Made by a program: the position numbers and the translations under genes. DNA of 64,000 nucleotides from Bacillus sp. 2B10. Lineage in GTDB: Bacteria; Pseudomonadota; Alphaproteobacteria; Sphingomonadales; Sphingomonadaceae. Below the pieces are notes generated by a model. The model saw only the letters and a program-made list of their open reading frames with translations, had not been told where the DNA came from and did no database searches. Shown here one piece after another: positions 46,901-54,099 of the stretch (position 1 is the stretch's first letter; each line of letters starts with the position of its first letter). The stretch spans positions 1 to 64,000 of the forward strand of contig RPSH01000006.1 of assembly GCA_003946805.1 (NCBI GenBank), written 5' to 3'.

Positions 46901-47360
46901 CCAGCGTGGTCAGCACCAGCGACCCGGTGTTGAACGCCGCCTTCGACCCTACCAGGATGCCGTTCGCGTTATGCACCCACACCGCGACGTTCGCATCGCT
47001 GCTGAGCTTGCCCAGCAGCTGCGACGGCCGGGTCGACACGTCGCGGTTGAGCACCGCGATGTCGCCCCGCAATACGCCCAGGAGGCGCCCGTCCTTGAAA
47101 TCGATCTCCTTGCCTTCGGGGATATTGAACCCGTCCCAGTTGATGACCGTGTTCCGCCCGCGCAGGTCGACCTGCAACTTGTCGCTGCTGTCGCGGAAAC
47201 CGGGAGTGATCCCGTCGGTCCGGATGCCGCGCACGTCGTTCTCGGTCGGCAGCCGCACCTGCGCGCTCTGCGCCACGGCGATCGCCGGAAAGAGCGCGCC
47301 GCACGCGGTAGTGATCGCAAGGAGGGCGCGAAGGCGGCGGGCGGTGGCGGCGACGGGCAT
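40980..47360 (-). CDS. TpsA: filamentous-haemagglutinin-like two-partner secretion exoprotein
   Basis: The protein has 2,126 aa. The signal peptide ends IAVA-QS near residue 30. The TPS secretion domain (about 35-280) has WDGFNIPEGKEIDF and HNANGILVG (NANG at 131-134). The rest is a long series of Gly/Ala/Thr/Val-rich repeats of about 20 residues (for example GAVTLAGNAIRFGDARAASL), a right-handed beta-helix. No toxin module is seen. Near the end C2044 and C2052 form a close pair, followed by a Pro/Ala-rich tail ending QQEPKP. GGAGACCCTG precedes the ATG. tpsB lies nine bases upstream. Likely roles are adhesion, aggregation or contact; the ligand is unknown. Confidence 0.92.
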   Translation of the reverse strand: MPVAATARRLRALLAITTACGALFPAIAVAQSAQVRLPTENDVRGIRTDGITPGFRDSSDKLQVDLRGRNTVINWDGFNIPEGKEIDFKDGRLLGVLRGDIAVLNRDVSTRPSQLLGKLSSDANVAVWVHNANGILVGSKAAFNTGSLVLTTLDITPDDFLSAGNSYRLQGAAGSQAGITVQQGAKLRVDGSTRGLVMVAPKIDAYGEFVANGQDVAFVTASDVTLDYRSGSPLSVTLNRGSAVAGTSQYVRGTVAGNNAIFALASQDTLTDSLLQVSAAVTTASAGSRGIVLSAGKTATPVDGVTVAGDATTTGGLARLLVDGALRTDNMAADVTMGASGAVNVAGAVQTRGQMTVAAGGVLTMAGNVTAGGNVLLSGRGVVLGGVDSVTQRTDGQFRVSSTDGDITGIGAVTLRSGDTGDDGLLLETLGTTGGNIVLGSDSRLIAGDDRSGGLTLRRRDTANTIDIGAVEARTLLGAVGTGAVVTGDIYVREALSIGGASVATGDLASGRAIDVRGSGAVTTGGLDSGAGIDVVAGGLLTVGGDVFAGEGVALRGGSVALDGRALLSGGAIDVTALSGGITGSRALAIASGSSRRSDVIKLQAAGAQGIVLADGSSITGGTNRVLDVRIFSAGEAPLKLGDVTARSLGTVAALDDATAAEGAFRSTGSLTFGRLDLVDGFTAESTGGDLTVGRIAVSGALQGIDLRAAGTLSVQNDIATSGAVTLASGSALTLGVIESRDRAVTLTSGGALRAARVTAATGVTASGSSATLGEVRGGTGAVLLSATAGDLTLGSAAGRRVALDAAAGGVGVTGTLTADAGAVDVAAAQAISVAGAVRSTGGNVRIVSSGGPIAVTGGLASDGAATLSGTAITLGGAQSARGAYSASATAGGITRSGPGVSIRSDSDASGGEGVTLSAAGGAIDLLDTRIDAGGTVRLTTDGQGIVFGAVQAAGLVATGATAAGAPIRTGDLNIAGPVTLRAAGDVATGVITTDGAVTLAGNAIRFGDARAASLSAIASGGDAIGGNVDTTGAVDVQAAAGALTLGRVVTTQGDVALTALGPVFVQAVNAGGTASVVGTGAGNDVSVVEGVASNGAVTVRSGRDIRTPFVRSATGALTVAAPNGRLAGFAAGTGTNLSAGAGQPFSLTIGTDAVLGDVVGGNISITATAITANRIDGGALPVALNATVGDLIVTGPVTGSTIALTAAGRALLGSVDASGAVTLGGARGLSFDRVSGASITATGGTIAGNALTSTGVIALRGADVTLERIDGGTLEADATGILALGTVAATGAATLKGGTGRFGSVTTGGALDIATAGDLRFDRLTGRGVTAVVQDGALAGAAVVATGGAALRGQSIDVGSVQSGGSLSAAATAGGLRLGTIAAGGNATLQATGAATLATVTTGGAYRVTAGSIALDGVQRAGGDVRLVANAGGITGTSGLTLVSGTAAGAATGDVPIVLDATGGIDLSGATLRTGAGSAVALGAGRGQAIRLGTVEAGSLGGFDGTAPTDRLTHDGSVTTGDLTLGRLAVTLTSGDLTTGRIAISGPVSLIANAGSIRGGGDLTAASLEARAGTGLSFGTATVGGVATLEAGAIDLRALTAQALTIRTAGVLGAADGGATSLRTTGSDLNVDAGTARLGSVESAGAATLRGGAIEVRERLSAARALLVEARSALTLQNVGAGGDLSLKSDAVVSAGELSAGGALSVDGAGVTLGAARAGGALKVTSSGALSLASGSGNGITLDAAGLIRAGALTGGPSVSIRGADAELSGAIRASSVRFATRDPGTTALRIGDGTQADGFRLSAGEVAQVAADTLSFDSGAGTMEVGGLTLAPGVGRLVEMWSTGDVRVTGQVAASGTGRTIRIGGDGANGNAATIHLIATSDAGGRLLLGDNDLDLRGNRIAAGLAPGFLDTLAPGDAGRAQAQALIGNPNSPLYNAQLGGGFFAPDATTMIAARSLSVRFGDYALFQNTAVPGRSSGVVVGSLTTPVTPALRIATFGNPAAASFAFFGEINGITGAGAALLGNPVIDIQPALLPNSRINGCLAGSGAGCLTTIVIQPTLQVFDWDSQAVFGILQDVSLPFTPIIGGNNEALLSGLPALAPETPADAAAPAPIVAAPPQQEPKP

Positions 47361-47369
47361 CAGGGTCTC

Positions 47370-49100
47370 CTATCGGGCGCGATCGCGCAACTGCGCGGTC
47401 AGCGAGACGAGCACACGTGCCGGCGGACGACGTTCGTCGAGCAACAGCGCCTTGTCGAGCGGCTTGGCATAAGCGACGTCGAGCACGACGCTACCGGGCA
47501 GCGACAGCCGAACGCCGCCGCCCACGCTCTTGAAGTTACGCGGCCCCTCGATCGCGGTACGATCGAGGTTGCGCAGGTAGAGATGATCGTAGAAGCCGAA
47601 GAACTGCGCCTCGACCGGCGACCATAGCGGGATATCGGCGCGCGCTTCGAACCGGCCGCCGACCGCATGGTCCCCGCTGTTCGAACCGGGATCGTAGCCG
47701 CGCCCGATGGTCAGGCTGCCGAGCGCGAACTCCTCGTAGTTGAGCAGCGGATCGTCGGACCATTGGAACTGGCCCTGCGCCGCGATGCTGAACACCGGCC
47801 CCATCCGCACCGTCGCGTCGATCGCGCTGCGGAACACCAGCGCTTCGGGATTGCCGTCAAGCCGCGAGGTCAGCGTACCGCTGCCGAACCCGCGCTCGCT
47901 GGCGTCGAGAATGCCGAGCCCCTTGCGCAGTTCGCCCGTCGCCGAAAGCGACAGCCAGACATTGCCATTGGCATCGACGAACTGCCGGTCGCCGTCGAGG
48001 CCGATGTACAGCACGCGCAGCTTGTCGCGGGTCAGCGTCACCGCATCGTCGCCACCGCCGACGCGCGATATCTGGTCGATATAGTCCAGCCCGCCGCGGA
48101 CCCGCGCATTGGAGCGGATCGACCGCGCGAGCGAACGCGTCACATCCAGTCCGGCGATCAGCGTGTTGGTCCGCAAGTCGAGCGCGCCGAGGTCGGGCCG
48201 CGACCACGCATAGGTCGCGCGGGCGCCAAAGCTGGTGCCGGCACCGTCTACCTCGAAGATGTGCCCGCCCTGCACGATGAACTGTTCGGGGAAATCGACT
48301 GCCGCCGACGCGCCGAAATAGGTGATGTCGCCAAGCCCGGTCAGCCCGTACAGTTCGCCGCGCGCATAGACCGTCTCGCGCCCCAGCAACGCCGAGTTGT
48401 AGTTCTGGACGTTGGCGAACAACGCGAACCGTCGCGAACTGACCGTCAGGTCGCCGATCACGTCGCCCTGCTTGCCCCCCGACGCACGCAGCGATAGCGC
48501 CACGTCCAGCCCGGGAACGTCGCCGGCGAGCAGCAGCAGCCGTTCCGCCTCACGTTCGTTCAGCGGGTCCATCGCCTGGATGCGCGCAAGTCGCTGGCGC
48601 AGCAGCGGTTCGTAGCGTCCGGCATCACCCCGCACACGCAACTCAACGATCCGTGCGGTCACCACCTCCAGCCGCAGGACGCCGTTGGCAATTTCCTGCG
48701 CCGGGATCTGCACCGACGCGATCCAGCCTTCGGAACGCAGCGCGGCGTTGGCGCGGTCGCGGATTTCGCAGACGGTTGCGATCGACTGGTCGCCGGTCGG
48801 CGCGGTGACTTTCGCCAGCGCCTCGGCAATCTCGGGCTGCAACGGGGCGCCGTCCGCACGACTGAAGGCGACGCGGTCGAGCGACACGCGCAACGGCGAA
48901 TCTGCGAACGGGCAGTTACCGACAGCGAACGCACCGCGCGCGTCCACTTCCGCGCGGGATGTCCGATCGGGGTCCGGCGCGGGCGGCGTCACCTCCTGTC
49001 GGCTGGGCAGCGGTGCCACCTGCGCCAATGCCGCAGCGGGCGCGGCCAGCGCGACCACCCCCGCCAGCAGCTTCCAACGTCCCGAACCCCGCTTCCGCAA
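47370..49100 (-). CDS. TpsB: ShlB/FhaC/HecB-type outer-membrane transporter
   Basis: The protein has 576 aa: a signal peptide (KLLAGVVALAAPAAALAQ), POTRA domains (about 60-190, with SIATVCEIRDRANAALRSEGWIA) and a 16-strand-type barrel, including the ShlB landmark LGSLTIGRGYDPGSNSGDHA. It would export the TpsA protein encoded next. The start is a TTG at 49100 with AAGGGGGTAAGGG directly upstream. The C-terminus LRDRAR lacks the aromatic final residue common in such barrels. The gene follows an effector-like block by 69 bp with no clear terminator, so it may be read from the T6SS operon. Confidence 0.92.
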   Translation of the reverse strand: MRKRGSGRWKLLAGVVALAAPAAALAQVAPLPSRQEVTPPAPDPDRTSRAEVDARGAFAVGNCPFADSPLRVSLDRVAFSRADGAPLQPEIAEALAKVTAPTGDQSIATVCEIRDRANAALRSEGWIASVQIPAQEIANGVLRLEVVTARIVELRVRGDAGRYEPLLRQRLARIQAMDPLNEREAERLLLLAGDVPGLDVALSLRASGGKQGDVIGDLTVSSRRFALFANVQNYNSALLGRETVYARGELYGLTGLGDITYFGASAAVDFPEQFIVQGGHIFEVDGAGTSFGARATYAWSRPDLGALDLRTNTLIAGLDVTRSLARSIRSNARVRGGLDYIDQISRVGGGDDAVTLTRDKLRVLYIGLDGDRQFVDANGNVWLSLSATGELRKGLGILDASERGFGSGTLTSRLDGNPEALVFRSAIDATVRMGPVFSIAAQGQFQWSDDPLLNYEEFALGSLTIGRGYDPGSNSGDHAVGGRFEARADIPLWSPVEAQFFGFYDHLYLRNLDRTAIEGPRNFKSVGGGVRLSLPGSVVLDVAYAKPLDKALLLDERRPPARVLVSLTAQLRDRAR

Positions 49101-49169
49101 ACCCTTACCCCCTTGTTGCCAGCGCCGGATGATTCCGTGTCGCCGGTCGATTCTATGGTCGAAAAAGCG

Positions 49170-49694
49170 TCACTCGTATGACTCGTAGTAGAGCGCGGTC
49201 AGACGCCACCCGTTCGCCCCGCGGGTGAACTCGAGGTCACCGACCCTATAATCGTCTCGCGTCGCGCTACGGTCCTTCGGTGGAGAAGTGGCAGCCTGCA
49301 GCAATTGCCGATGGGTCCGGCCCTGCAGACTGGTGCCATCGTTCTTGTCGAGTATCTTGGCGACGACCGGCGCTACCTGCTCGGGGGCCAGGCGGAACTT
49401 CGGACTGTCATCCAGATCGCCATGTTGCATCACCACCGGCGCGCTCATCGCTGCAATCGCCGCAGCATCGTTCGACAGCGCCGCCGCTCGGAACTTCGTC
49501 CAGAACGCGTCCAACGACTGCTCCTGGGCCGGAGCGGCCGGCGTCGCCGTCGCCTCGATTGCCGGCGCGACCGGCGCCTTCACCGGCGCTGCGGCGTCGG
49601 CAATATTCGCCTCGACCGGCGCTTCTCCACCGCCACAGGCCGACAGCAGCAGCGTCGCGGCAAGACACATCGTCATCTTCGCTGAACTCCTCAT
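49170..49694 (-). CDS. Lipoprotein (174 aa), candidate immunity protein for the upstream amidase-like protein
   Basis: The lipobox LLSAC gives lipidation at C20. A low-complexity Ala/Pro linker (24-55) is followed by an approximately 115-residue globular domain that starts SLDAFWTKFRAAALSNDAAAI and ends GANGWRLTALYYESYE. No family was recognised, though the order of secondary structure recalls the SnoaL/NTF2-like fold. The ATG overlaps the TGA of the amidase-like gene (ATGA). A lipoprotein held in the periplasm and coupled to a peptidoglycan-attacking protein is the classic immunity arrangement; this is inference. Confidence 0.75.
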   Translation of the reverse strand: MRSSAKMTMCLAATLLLSACGGGEAPVEANIADAAAPVKAPVAPAIEATATPAAPAQEQSLDAFWTKFRAAALSNDAAAIAAMSAPVVMQHGDLDDSPKFRLAPEQVAPVVAKILDKNDGTSLQGRTHRQLLQAATSPPKDRSATRDDYRVGDLEFTRGANGWRLTALYYESYE

Positions 49695-50599
49695 CGTCCC
49701 TCCGGCCAGCGCATGGCCTTCACCGTATATTGCTTGAGCGGGTAGCTGGAGACCTTCACTTGGTTCCCCTGGTTCCCGCCCAGCAGCTGGATATGCGTCG
49801 CCGTCTGCCCGACGAAGAATGCGACGTGATTGCCCGACGACGATCCCGTCGCCCCGTCGACCCCGCGCGGCGTACGATAGATATGGACGATACAGCCATA
49901 GCGTGGCTCGGACAGCGCCGTGCCGAACTTGCCCCAATCGGCCGCACGCGCGCTGCGGATGCCGCGGATGCCGGCCTGCTCGAGACACCAGTTCACGAAC
50001 GAAGCGCACCACGCGACCTCGTCGGTCTTCGCCGCCAGCGTCGTGGTGGCGTGATACTCGACGATGCGCGGATTGTGCGCCCGCCCGGCGACCTCCGATA
50101 CGCCCTTTTCGGCCAGCGCCACCCGCATCCACGGCGCGCCGATCGTCGAACCCGGCGGTTCGAGCTGCGCGCTGCGATGCGGCGCCGGTCGGGCGACGAC
50201 CGGTGCGGTTCGCGCGGCGGCCGGCCGGGTCGCGGTCGTCGTACCGCCGATACCCCGGCCCAGCGGTGCATTACCAATCGGCAGGTTGCGGATCGAGGGC
50301 GCCGTCACCGCGCGGGTCGGGGTGCCGCCGGACGAACGCGATGGCGTGGCAGCAACAGACGGCGTGCGCGGCAGCGCCGAACCGCCTACGCCCAAGCTCT
50401 CCCACGTCCGCGCCCCGACGACCCCGTCGACTTGCAACCCGCGACCCTGCTGGTACGTGCGCACCGCACGCTCGGTGGCGGCGCCGAAGACGCCGTCCAG
50501 TTCCAGTGGGGGTCGCGGCCGTGCCGTCGTGTTCAGCAGATGTTGCAACATCTGGACCTGCTGGCCCCGGGCACCTCGATCGATCTCTCCAAATCGCAC
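49691..50599 (-). CDS. Peptidoglycan-binding plus TIGR02594/CHAP-like amidase; candidate T6SS effector
   Basis: The protein has 302 aa. An N-terminal peptidoglycan-binding-1 domain (about 8-68: VQMLQHLLN, LDGVFGAATERAVRTYQ) is followed by a Pro/Arg/Thr-rich linker (75-150). The C-terminal cysteine hydrolase domain has C198 in EVAWCASFVNWCLEQAG and H258 in SGNHVAFFVG. This domain occurs in phage and T6SS-linked cell-wall amidases. There is no signal peptide, as expected for a T6SS cargo. The start is a GTG at 50599 with GGAGACGGAATC upstream. The downstream overlapping lipoprotein would be its immunity protein. Confidence 0.82.
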   Translation of the reverse strand: MRFGEIDRGARGQQVQMLQHLLNTTARPRPPLELDGVFGAATERAVRTYQQGRGLQVDGVVGARTWESLGVGGSALPRTPSVAATPSRSSGGTPTRAVTAPSIRNLPIGNAPLGRGIGGTTTATRPAAARTAPVVARPAPHRSAQLEPPGSTIGAPWMRVALAEKGVSEVAGRAHNPRIVEYHATTTLAAKTDEVAWCASFVNWCLEQAGIRGIRSARAADWGKFGTALSEPRYGCIVHIYRTPRGVDGATGSSSGNHVAFFVGQTATHIQLLGGNQGNQVKVSSYPLKQYTVKAMRWPEGR

Positions 50600-50663
50600 G
50601 ATTCCGTCTCCGCCTCTAATCGGCGCAACGCTGAACGTTCCGCCTTCGCAATGGATGCATCGT

Positions 50664-50897
50664 TTACCGTCTTTTGTGGGTCCGCCCCTGCCATGGCCGC
50701 AGCAACAGCGCGACCATACCGGTCGCCATTACCGCGACGATCGCCAGCAGCCCCCACGGACTGGTCCATTTGTCCATGTTCGCCGTGCGCCCGTAATAGG
50801 GCGGCCCCGCGCCATAGGCCTCGGTCAGCATGTCGACGCCGATCCACAGCGCCCCCCCCATGACGATCGCCGCCAATATCCAGCGCAGCGCACGCAT
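50664..50897 (-). CDS. Small two-helix membrane protein (77 aa), candidate immunity or accessory protein
   Basis: Helices lie near 5-24 and 47-66, with basic residues at both ends (MRALRW; WQGRTHKRR), so both termini should be cytoplasmic and a 22-residue loop (YGAGPPYYGRTANMDKW) periplasmic. The ATG overlaps the stop of the Tlde1-like gene by one base (TGATG). No family was recognised. The coupling to a periplasm-acting enzyme suggests immunity; a role in export is an alternative. Confidence 0.72.
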   Translation of the reverse strand: MRALRWILAAIVMGGALWIGVDMLTEAYGAGPPYYGRTANMDKWTSPWGLLAIVAVMATGMVALLLRPWQGRTHKRR

Positions 50898-51388
50898 CAG
50901 TAACGCACCGTGACCTGCACGAAACAATTGGGCGACGGACCGATCATCGCCTTCAGCCGATCGACGAACCCGCCCATCGCATGGGTCAGGTCGATGCAGC
51001 CAGCGCTGCCCGCCGTCGATCCGCCATGGATGAAGAAACCCCCGCGCCCATGCGTCACCGTCGCGGGCATGACGTGCAGCGTGATGCGATAGTCGCCCCA
51101 TGGCGCCGACTGGTCGAACCGGTACCACGACCGCTCCCAGAGTTCGGTCGGATTGATCCAGTATTCGCCCGCCGGGATCGGCCCTTCGCCGCCCAGTCGC
51201 TGGCGTTCGCGCGAATAATCGAAATTGCCGCGACCATCGGGTCGTCCCGATACCGCCGGCCAGCTCTGCTGCTCCTTCCCGCCGCGCAGCACCAGCGTAC
51301 GGCCGTCGAACACGATCTGGACCGCCGAACGGCCGCACTGCGGCACCGCCGGATCGCCACGCTCATGGGCATATCGGTCTTGAGGCAT
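50897..51388 (-). CDS. DUF2778/Tlde1-like L,D-transpeptidase-fold protein; candidate T6SS effector
   Basis: The protein has 163 aa with no signal peptide. The motif FIHGGSTAGSAGCIDL holds H121, S128 and C131, the HxxxxxxxSxGC pattern of the L,D-transpeptidase fold and the pattern seen in Tlde1, a Salmonella T6SS effector of family DUF2778 that cuts or modifies tetrapeptide stems. Upstream GEGPIPAGEYWINP also fits that family. The gene lies directly after clpV (27 bp) and overlaps a small membrane-protein gene. AGAGGAGCG precedes the ATG. Assignment as an effector rests on motif and position. Confidence 0.82.
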   Translation of the reverse strand: MPQDRYAHERGDPAVPQCGRSAVQIVFDGRTLVLRGGKEQQSWPAVSGRPDGRGNFDYSRERQRLGGEGPIPAGEYWINPTELWERSWYRFDQSAPWGDYRITLHVMPATVTHGRGGFFIHGGSTAGSAGCIDLTHAMGGFVDRLKAMIGPSPNCFVQVTVRY

Positions 51389-51414
51389 GCACGCTCCTCT
51401 CGATCTGGTCCAGC

Positions 51415-54063
51415 TTAGCTCGCCGTCGCAACCGTCTGCAATGTTTCGATCGGGCCGTCCGCCGCATCGGCGGCACCGTCGAACCGATAGGTCAGCGCAT
51501 CGCCCGCGACGGCCACGCCGATCGTCCGCACCTCTTCACCGCGCATCCGCCGCTCGAGCAGCGCGACCGACATGTCGGGCAGCATCGAGTTGGTCAGGAT
51601 CGCGTCGATCATCCGCCCACCCGATGCCGCTTCGGTGCAGCGATCGACGATATGATCGATCACCGCCGGATCGATGGTCAGCGCGATGCCGTGATTGTCG
51701 CGGATGCGGCGTTCGATCCGCCCCAGATGCAGGCGGACGATCCCCGACAGCATGTCGCGGCTGAGCGGGTAATAGGGCAGCACCGACAACCGCCCGAGGA
51801 GCGCGGGCGGAAACACCTTCAGCAGTTCCGGGCGCAGCGCCGTCGCCAGCGCATCGGGCGCGGGCGCGGTTTCGTCATCCTCGGTCAGCGTCGCGATCAG
51901 ATCGGTACCGACGTTCGAGGTTAGCAGGATCACCGTGTTGCGGAAATCGATGTGCCGCCCCTCGGCATCGTTCATGAACCCCTTGTCGAACACCTGGAAG
52001 AACATCTCGTGGACGTCCGGGTGCGCCTTTTCGACCTCGTCGAGCAGCACGACGCTGTACGGCCGCCGCCGCACCGCCTCGGTCAGCACCCCGCCCTGCC
52101 CGTATCCGACATAGCCCGCCGGCGCTCCCTTCAGCGTCGAGACGGTATGCGCCTCCTGAAACTCGCTCATGTTGATGACGATCATCGAATCGTCGCCGGA
52201 GAACAGCAATTCCGACAGGGCGTGCGCGGTCTCGGTCTTGCCCACGCCCGACGGGCCGCACAGCATGAACACGCCGACCGGCTTGGCCGGGTTGTCGAGC
52301 TTCGCGCGGCTGGTCTGGATGCGCTTGGCGATCGCGTCCATCGCATGGCCCTGCCCGATCACCCGCGCCTTCAGCGCGTCCCCGATCGTCAGCACGCTCT
52401 CGATCTCGTCCTTGACCATCCGCCCGACTGGGATGCCGGTCCAGTCGCCGACCACCGCCGCGATCGCGTCGCCATCGACCACGCCGAACACCATCGGGTT
52501 GTCGCCCGCCGCATCGCGTGCCGCCGCCAGCGCCGCGTCGAGCGCCGCGCCATCCTCGCCATCGCGTGCGGTCCGCACGGCGTCCAGCGTGTCGCGTTCG
52601 GCGGTCCACTTGGCCTCGACAGCCTCGACCGCGGCGCGCGCATCGCCGATCGCGTCGTCGAGTTCGGCCAGCCGGTCGTCTCGGCGATAGCGCTGTTGCG
52701 TCTCGCGCTCCACGACCCCGCGCTCGGCCTCCAGCAGTTCCAGCCGCCGCCGCCGGTCCTCGACCGCCGCCGGGGTCGCGTGCTGCGACACCGCGACGCG
52801 CGCGGCGGCGGTGTCGAGCAGGCTCACCGCCTTGTCGGGCAATTGCCGCGCGGGCACGTAACGCTGCGACAGGGTCACCGCCGCGGTCACCGCCTCGTCC
52901 AGCACGACGACGCCGTGATGCGTCTCCATCGCCCCGACGACCGATCGCAGCATGTCGATCGCCACGCCCGTTTCCGGCTCGGCGACGTCGACCGGCTGGA
53001 ACCGGCGGGTCAGCGCCGGGTCCTTTTCGAAATACTGGCGATATTCGGCATAGGTCGTCGCGGCGATCGTGCGCAGCCGCCCGCGCGCCAGCGCGGGTTT
53101 CAGCAGGTTGGCGGCATCGCCCGTCCCCGCCTGTCCGCCGGCACCCACCAGCGTATGCGCCTCGTCGATGAACAGGATCACCGGGCTGGCCGCCCCCTCG
53201 ACCTCGTCGATGACCTGGCGCAACCGCTTCTCGAACTCGCCCTTCACTCCTGCGCCCGCCTGCATCAGCGTGACGTCGAGTGCGCGCAGCGTCACGCCTT
53301 TCAACGCAGGCGGCACGTCGCCATCGGCGATGCGGCGCGCAAACCCCTCGACCACCGCGGTCTTGCCGACCCCGGCCTCGCCGATCAGGATCGGATTGTT
53401 CTGCCGCCGCCGCAGCAGCACGTCGACCAGCTGCCGGATCTCCGCATCGCGCCCGACCACCGCGTCGATCTCGCCGGCGCGCGCCCTGGCGGTCAGGTCG
53501 GTGGAATAGCGCGCCAGCGCCTCGCCCGCCGGTGCCGGACCACTCGCCGCCGGAGCGCCCGGGGCGGGGGTATCGGTCGTCGTCGTCTCGACCGACGGCT
53601 TCACGATCGCGTCGAACTCCGCGCCCAACCGGTCGACCGCGACCTTGCGCCATTCGCTGCTGGTCGCGAACAGCGCGTTACGCAGCGTCGGCGTCTTGAG
53701 CATCCCGTACAGCAGGTGCCCGGTGCGCACTTTGCCCGCGCCGAACTGGAGCGACGCATAGAGCCAGCCCTTCTCGATCGCTTCCTCCACCTGCGGCGCG
53801 AAGTCCGAAATGGCGGAGGCTCCGCGCGGCAGGATGTCGAGCGCCCCGACGATATCGCGCGCCAGCACGGCGTCGTCGATCCCGAACGCAGTCCGGATCG
53901 CGGCAATGTCCCCCGTCGAATCCTGCACCAGCAGATGCAGCCAGTGGACCAGCTCGACATAGGGATTGCCCCGCATCCTTGCAAAGCCGGTGGCGGACTC
54001 GATCGCCTGCAACGCGCTGGGGTCAAGGCGCCCGAACAGGGCGGTACGGCTGATGTCGGTCAT
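51415..54063 (-). CDS. tssH: TssH/ClpV, T6SS sheath-recycling AAA+ ATPase
   Basis: The protein has 882 aa. An N-terminal domain (about 1-160) binds the sheath. AAA domain 1 has Walker A GEAGVGKT (228-235) and Walker B ILFIDEAHTLVG. A coiled-coil middle domain follows, then AAA domain 2 with GPSGVGKTE and VVLLDEVEKAHPD. It disassembles contracted TssBC sheath. In this locus clpV sits outside the compact core, between two putative effector genes and 36 bp after the muramidase/lipoprotein fusion. Confidence 0.96.
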   Translation of the reverse strand: MTDISRTALFGRLDPSALQAIESATGFARMRGNPYVELVHWLHLLVQDSTGDIAAIRTAFGIDDAVLARDIVGALDILPRGASAISDFAPQVEEAIEKGWLYASLQFGAGKVRTGHLLYGMLKTPTLRNALFATSSEWRKVAVDRLGAEFDAIVKPSVETTTTDTPAPGAPAASGPAPAGEALARYSTDLTARARAGEIDAVVGRDAEIRQLVDVLLRRRQNNPILIGEAGVGKTAVVEGFARRIADGDVPPALKGVTLRALDVTLMQAGAGVKGEFEKRLRQVIDEVEGAASPVILFIDEAHTLVGAGGQAGTGDAANLLKPALARGRLRTIAATTYAEYRQYFEKDPALTRRFQPVDVAEPETGVAIDMLRSVVGAMETHHGVVVLDEAVTAAVTLSQRYVPARQLPDKAVSLLDTAAARVAVSQHATPAAVEDRRRRLELLEAERGVVERETQQRYRRDDRLAELDDAIGDARAAVEAVEAKWTAERDTLDAVRTARDGEDGAALDAALAAARDAAGDNPMVFGVVDGDAIAAVVGDWTGIPVGRMVKDEIESVLTIGDALKARVIGQGHAMDAIAKRIQTSRAKLDNPAKPVGVFMLCGPSGVGKTETAHALSELLFSGDDSMIVINMSEFQEAHTVSTLKGAPAGYVGYGQGGVLTEAVRRRPYSVVLLDEVEKAHPDVHEMFFQVFDKGFMNDAEGRHIDFRNTVILLTSNVGTDLIATLTEDDETAPAPDALATALRPELLKVFPPALLGRLSVLPYYPLSRDMLSGIVRLHLGRIERRIRDNHGIALTIDPAVIDHIVDRCTEAASGGRMIDAILTNSMLPDMSVALLERRMRGEEVRTIGVAVAGDALTYRFDGAADAADGPIETLQTVATAS

Positions 54064-54099
54064 GCGGATCCTTGTCGGGCGTGGTTGGGCAAATGGCGG

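Noticed and set aside
49170..49694. Lipoprotein as TssJ
   Set aside because: It is coupled to the amidase-like gene rather than to tssK/L, and its C-terminal domain looks like an NTF2-type alpha/beta fold, not a TssJ beta-sandwich. A structure search could overturn this.
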